A stretch of 64,000 bases of DNA from Microcyclosporella mali. Taxonomy: Eukaryota; Ascomycota; Dothideomycetes; Mycosphaerellales; Mycosphaerellaceae. The position numbers and the translations under genes are program-made. Numbering within the stretch: the first letter of the stretch is position 1; each line of letters opens with the position of its first letter. Of the stretch, positions 63,430 to 64,000 are shown piece after piece. The stretch spans positions 434,001 through 498,000 of the forward strand of contig NHNU01000007.1 in assembly GCA_002785985.1 (NCBI GenBank), read 5' to 3'. The notes under the pieces were generated by a model. That model saw only the letters and a program-made list of their open reading frames with translations. It was not told the DNA's origin and ran no database searches.

Positions 63430-64000
63430 ATGAAGGTCCACGAGTACAAGAACACACAGCCCCTAGCCAACACAAAGGCAGCCGACTACATCCCGACTTT
63501 TCTGTATAGTGGTCTACCAGACCAGGAAGGCCGACCCGATGTCGACATTTCCAACGACTTCTACGGAACCCGCCGGAAGGTGCGGATTGGGGTCTTGGGA
63601 GCCGGAATCATGGGCTTGCAGTTCCTCCACTCGGCAGAGAAGCTCAAAGATTGCGAAATCGTTGTGTATGAGATGAACGGTGATGTTGGAGGTGTCGTAG
63701 GTTCTGCCGATTGCATGTACTCTGAGGATGCCGACTGATCGGGCGGAAGTGGTTGACAAGCAAGTATCCTGGGTGCCGATGCGACATCGCTTCTATGGTG
63801 TATGTCAATGCGAAGGCTGCAATGCATAGCATTATCTGAGACATTTGCTCAAGCTAGAACAGGTACCAATTCTCCTGGCGAACGAATATCTGGTCCGAGA
63901 TGTACGCCCCAGGCGCCGAGAATCTAGCATATTTGAAGACCGTGGCCAAGGAGAATAATTTCTACAACTATATCAAGTTTCGACATCAGATCATGTCGGC
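63430..64000 (+). CDS. flavin monooxygenase, Baeyer-Villiger type (partial, runs off the window)
   Basis: FAD- and NADPH-dependent oxygenase converting ketones to esters or lactones. Visible exons: 63430-63696, 63750-63799 and 63863 onward. GTAGGT/GAAG and GTATGT/ACAG splice sites give consistent phases. The N-terminal FAD site is RIGVLGAGIMG (G57, G59, G62), with an acidic residue at the end of beta-2 (VVYEMNGDVGG). Then WLTSKYPGCRCDIASMVYQFSW matches, in pieces, the conserved RYPG-x-x-CD block of class B oxygenases, and MYAPGAENLAYLKTVAKENN follows. The NADPH site and the FxGxxxHxxxW signature would lie beyond 64000, so the subclass cannot be settled. Such genes often sit in secondary-metabolite or steroid-degradation clusters. 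Confidence 0.88.

Noticed and set aside
1..64000. CRISPR arrays, insertion sequences, LTR or TIR elements, tRNA genes
   Set aside because: No spaced direct repeats, transposase or reverse-transcriptase motifs or long terminal repeats were noticed, and no cloverleaf with a convincing T-loop box was found by eye. A tRNA scan was not possible.

Overview
The window is nuclear DNA from a filamentous ascomycete. The evidence is short spliceosomal introns (about 50-110 nt, GT-AG with CTAAC/CTGAC-like branch sites and one GC-AG), moderately high GC, fungal-only families (HET domain, Zn2Cys6 with Fungal_trans, cerato-platanin, GH76 DFG5-like), and gene order on both strands without operons. A dothideomycete or similar plant- or rock-associated mould is plausible, but that is inference. 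I found about 25 protein-coding genes, two decayed genes, and no rRNA, tRNA, CRISPR or transposon that I could support.

Layout. 0.8-6.2 kb: a HAPSTR1/TAPR1-like protein (+), MBF1 (-) and a six-exon C2H2/Fungal_trans regulator (-). 6.2-8.8 kb is a long gene-poor stretch. 8.8-18.1 kb: a Cys-rich F-box protein with a 14-nt micro-exon (+), a kinase with altered HRD and DFG motifs (+), a Cdt1-like replication factor (+) and a large regulator with half a zinc cluster and a C-terminal membrane segment (-). 19.7-25.4 kb: AIM24 (+), a Mim2-like protein (-) head-to-head with eIF2-beta (+), and a GH76 alpha-mannanase (-). 26.1-33.2 kb: a Zn2Cys6 regulator (-) divergent from a 14-TM-type MFS transporter (+), then an S10 serine carboxypeptidase (-). 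33.4-36.3 kb: a HET-domain gene (-) and an Arg-rich orphan (-).

36.6-49.8 kb is a housekeeping block: Uso1/p115 tether (-), Rat1/Xrn2 exonuclease (+), a coiled-coil membrane protein (-), a short-chain dehydrogenase (-) and an Hpm1-like methyltransferase (+). 50.2-52.3 kb holds a second, apparently decaying HET gene (+). 53.4-61.1 kb is rich in secreted wall or surface proteins: GH31 glucosidase (+), a decayed minus-strand gene, cerato-platanin (-), a small conserved protein (+) and a GH18 chitinase-type enzyme (-). 61.8-64.0 kb: a six-exon DUF7726-like gene (-) and the 5' part of a Baeyer-Villiger-type flavin monooxygenase (+), cut by the window edge.

Most neighbours are functionally unrelated. 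The best functional pairing is the divergent Zn2Cys6/MFS pair, whose shared promoter carries repeated CGGAC elements. The secreted hydrolases and cerato-platanin near 53-61 kb may act together at the cell surface, but nothing in the sequence proves co-regulation. Exon coordinates were derived by hand from reading frame, splice consensus and family conservation.
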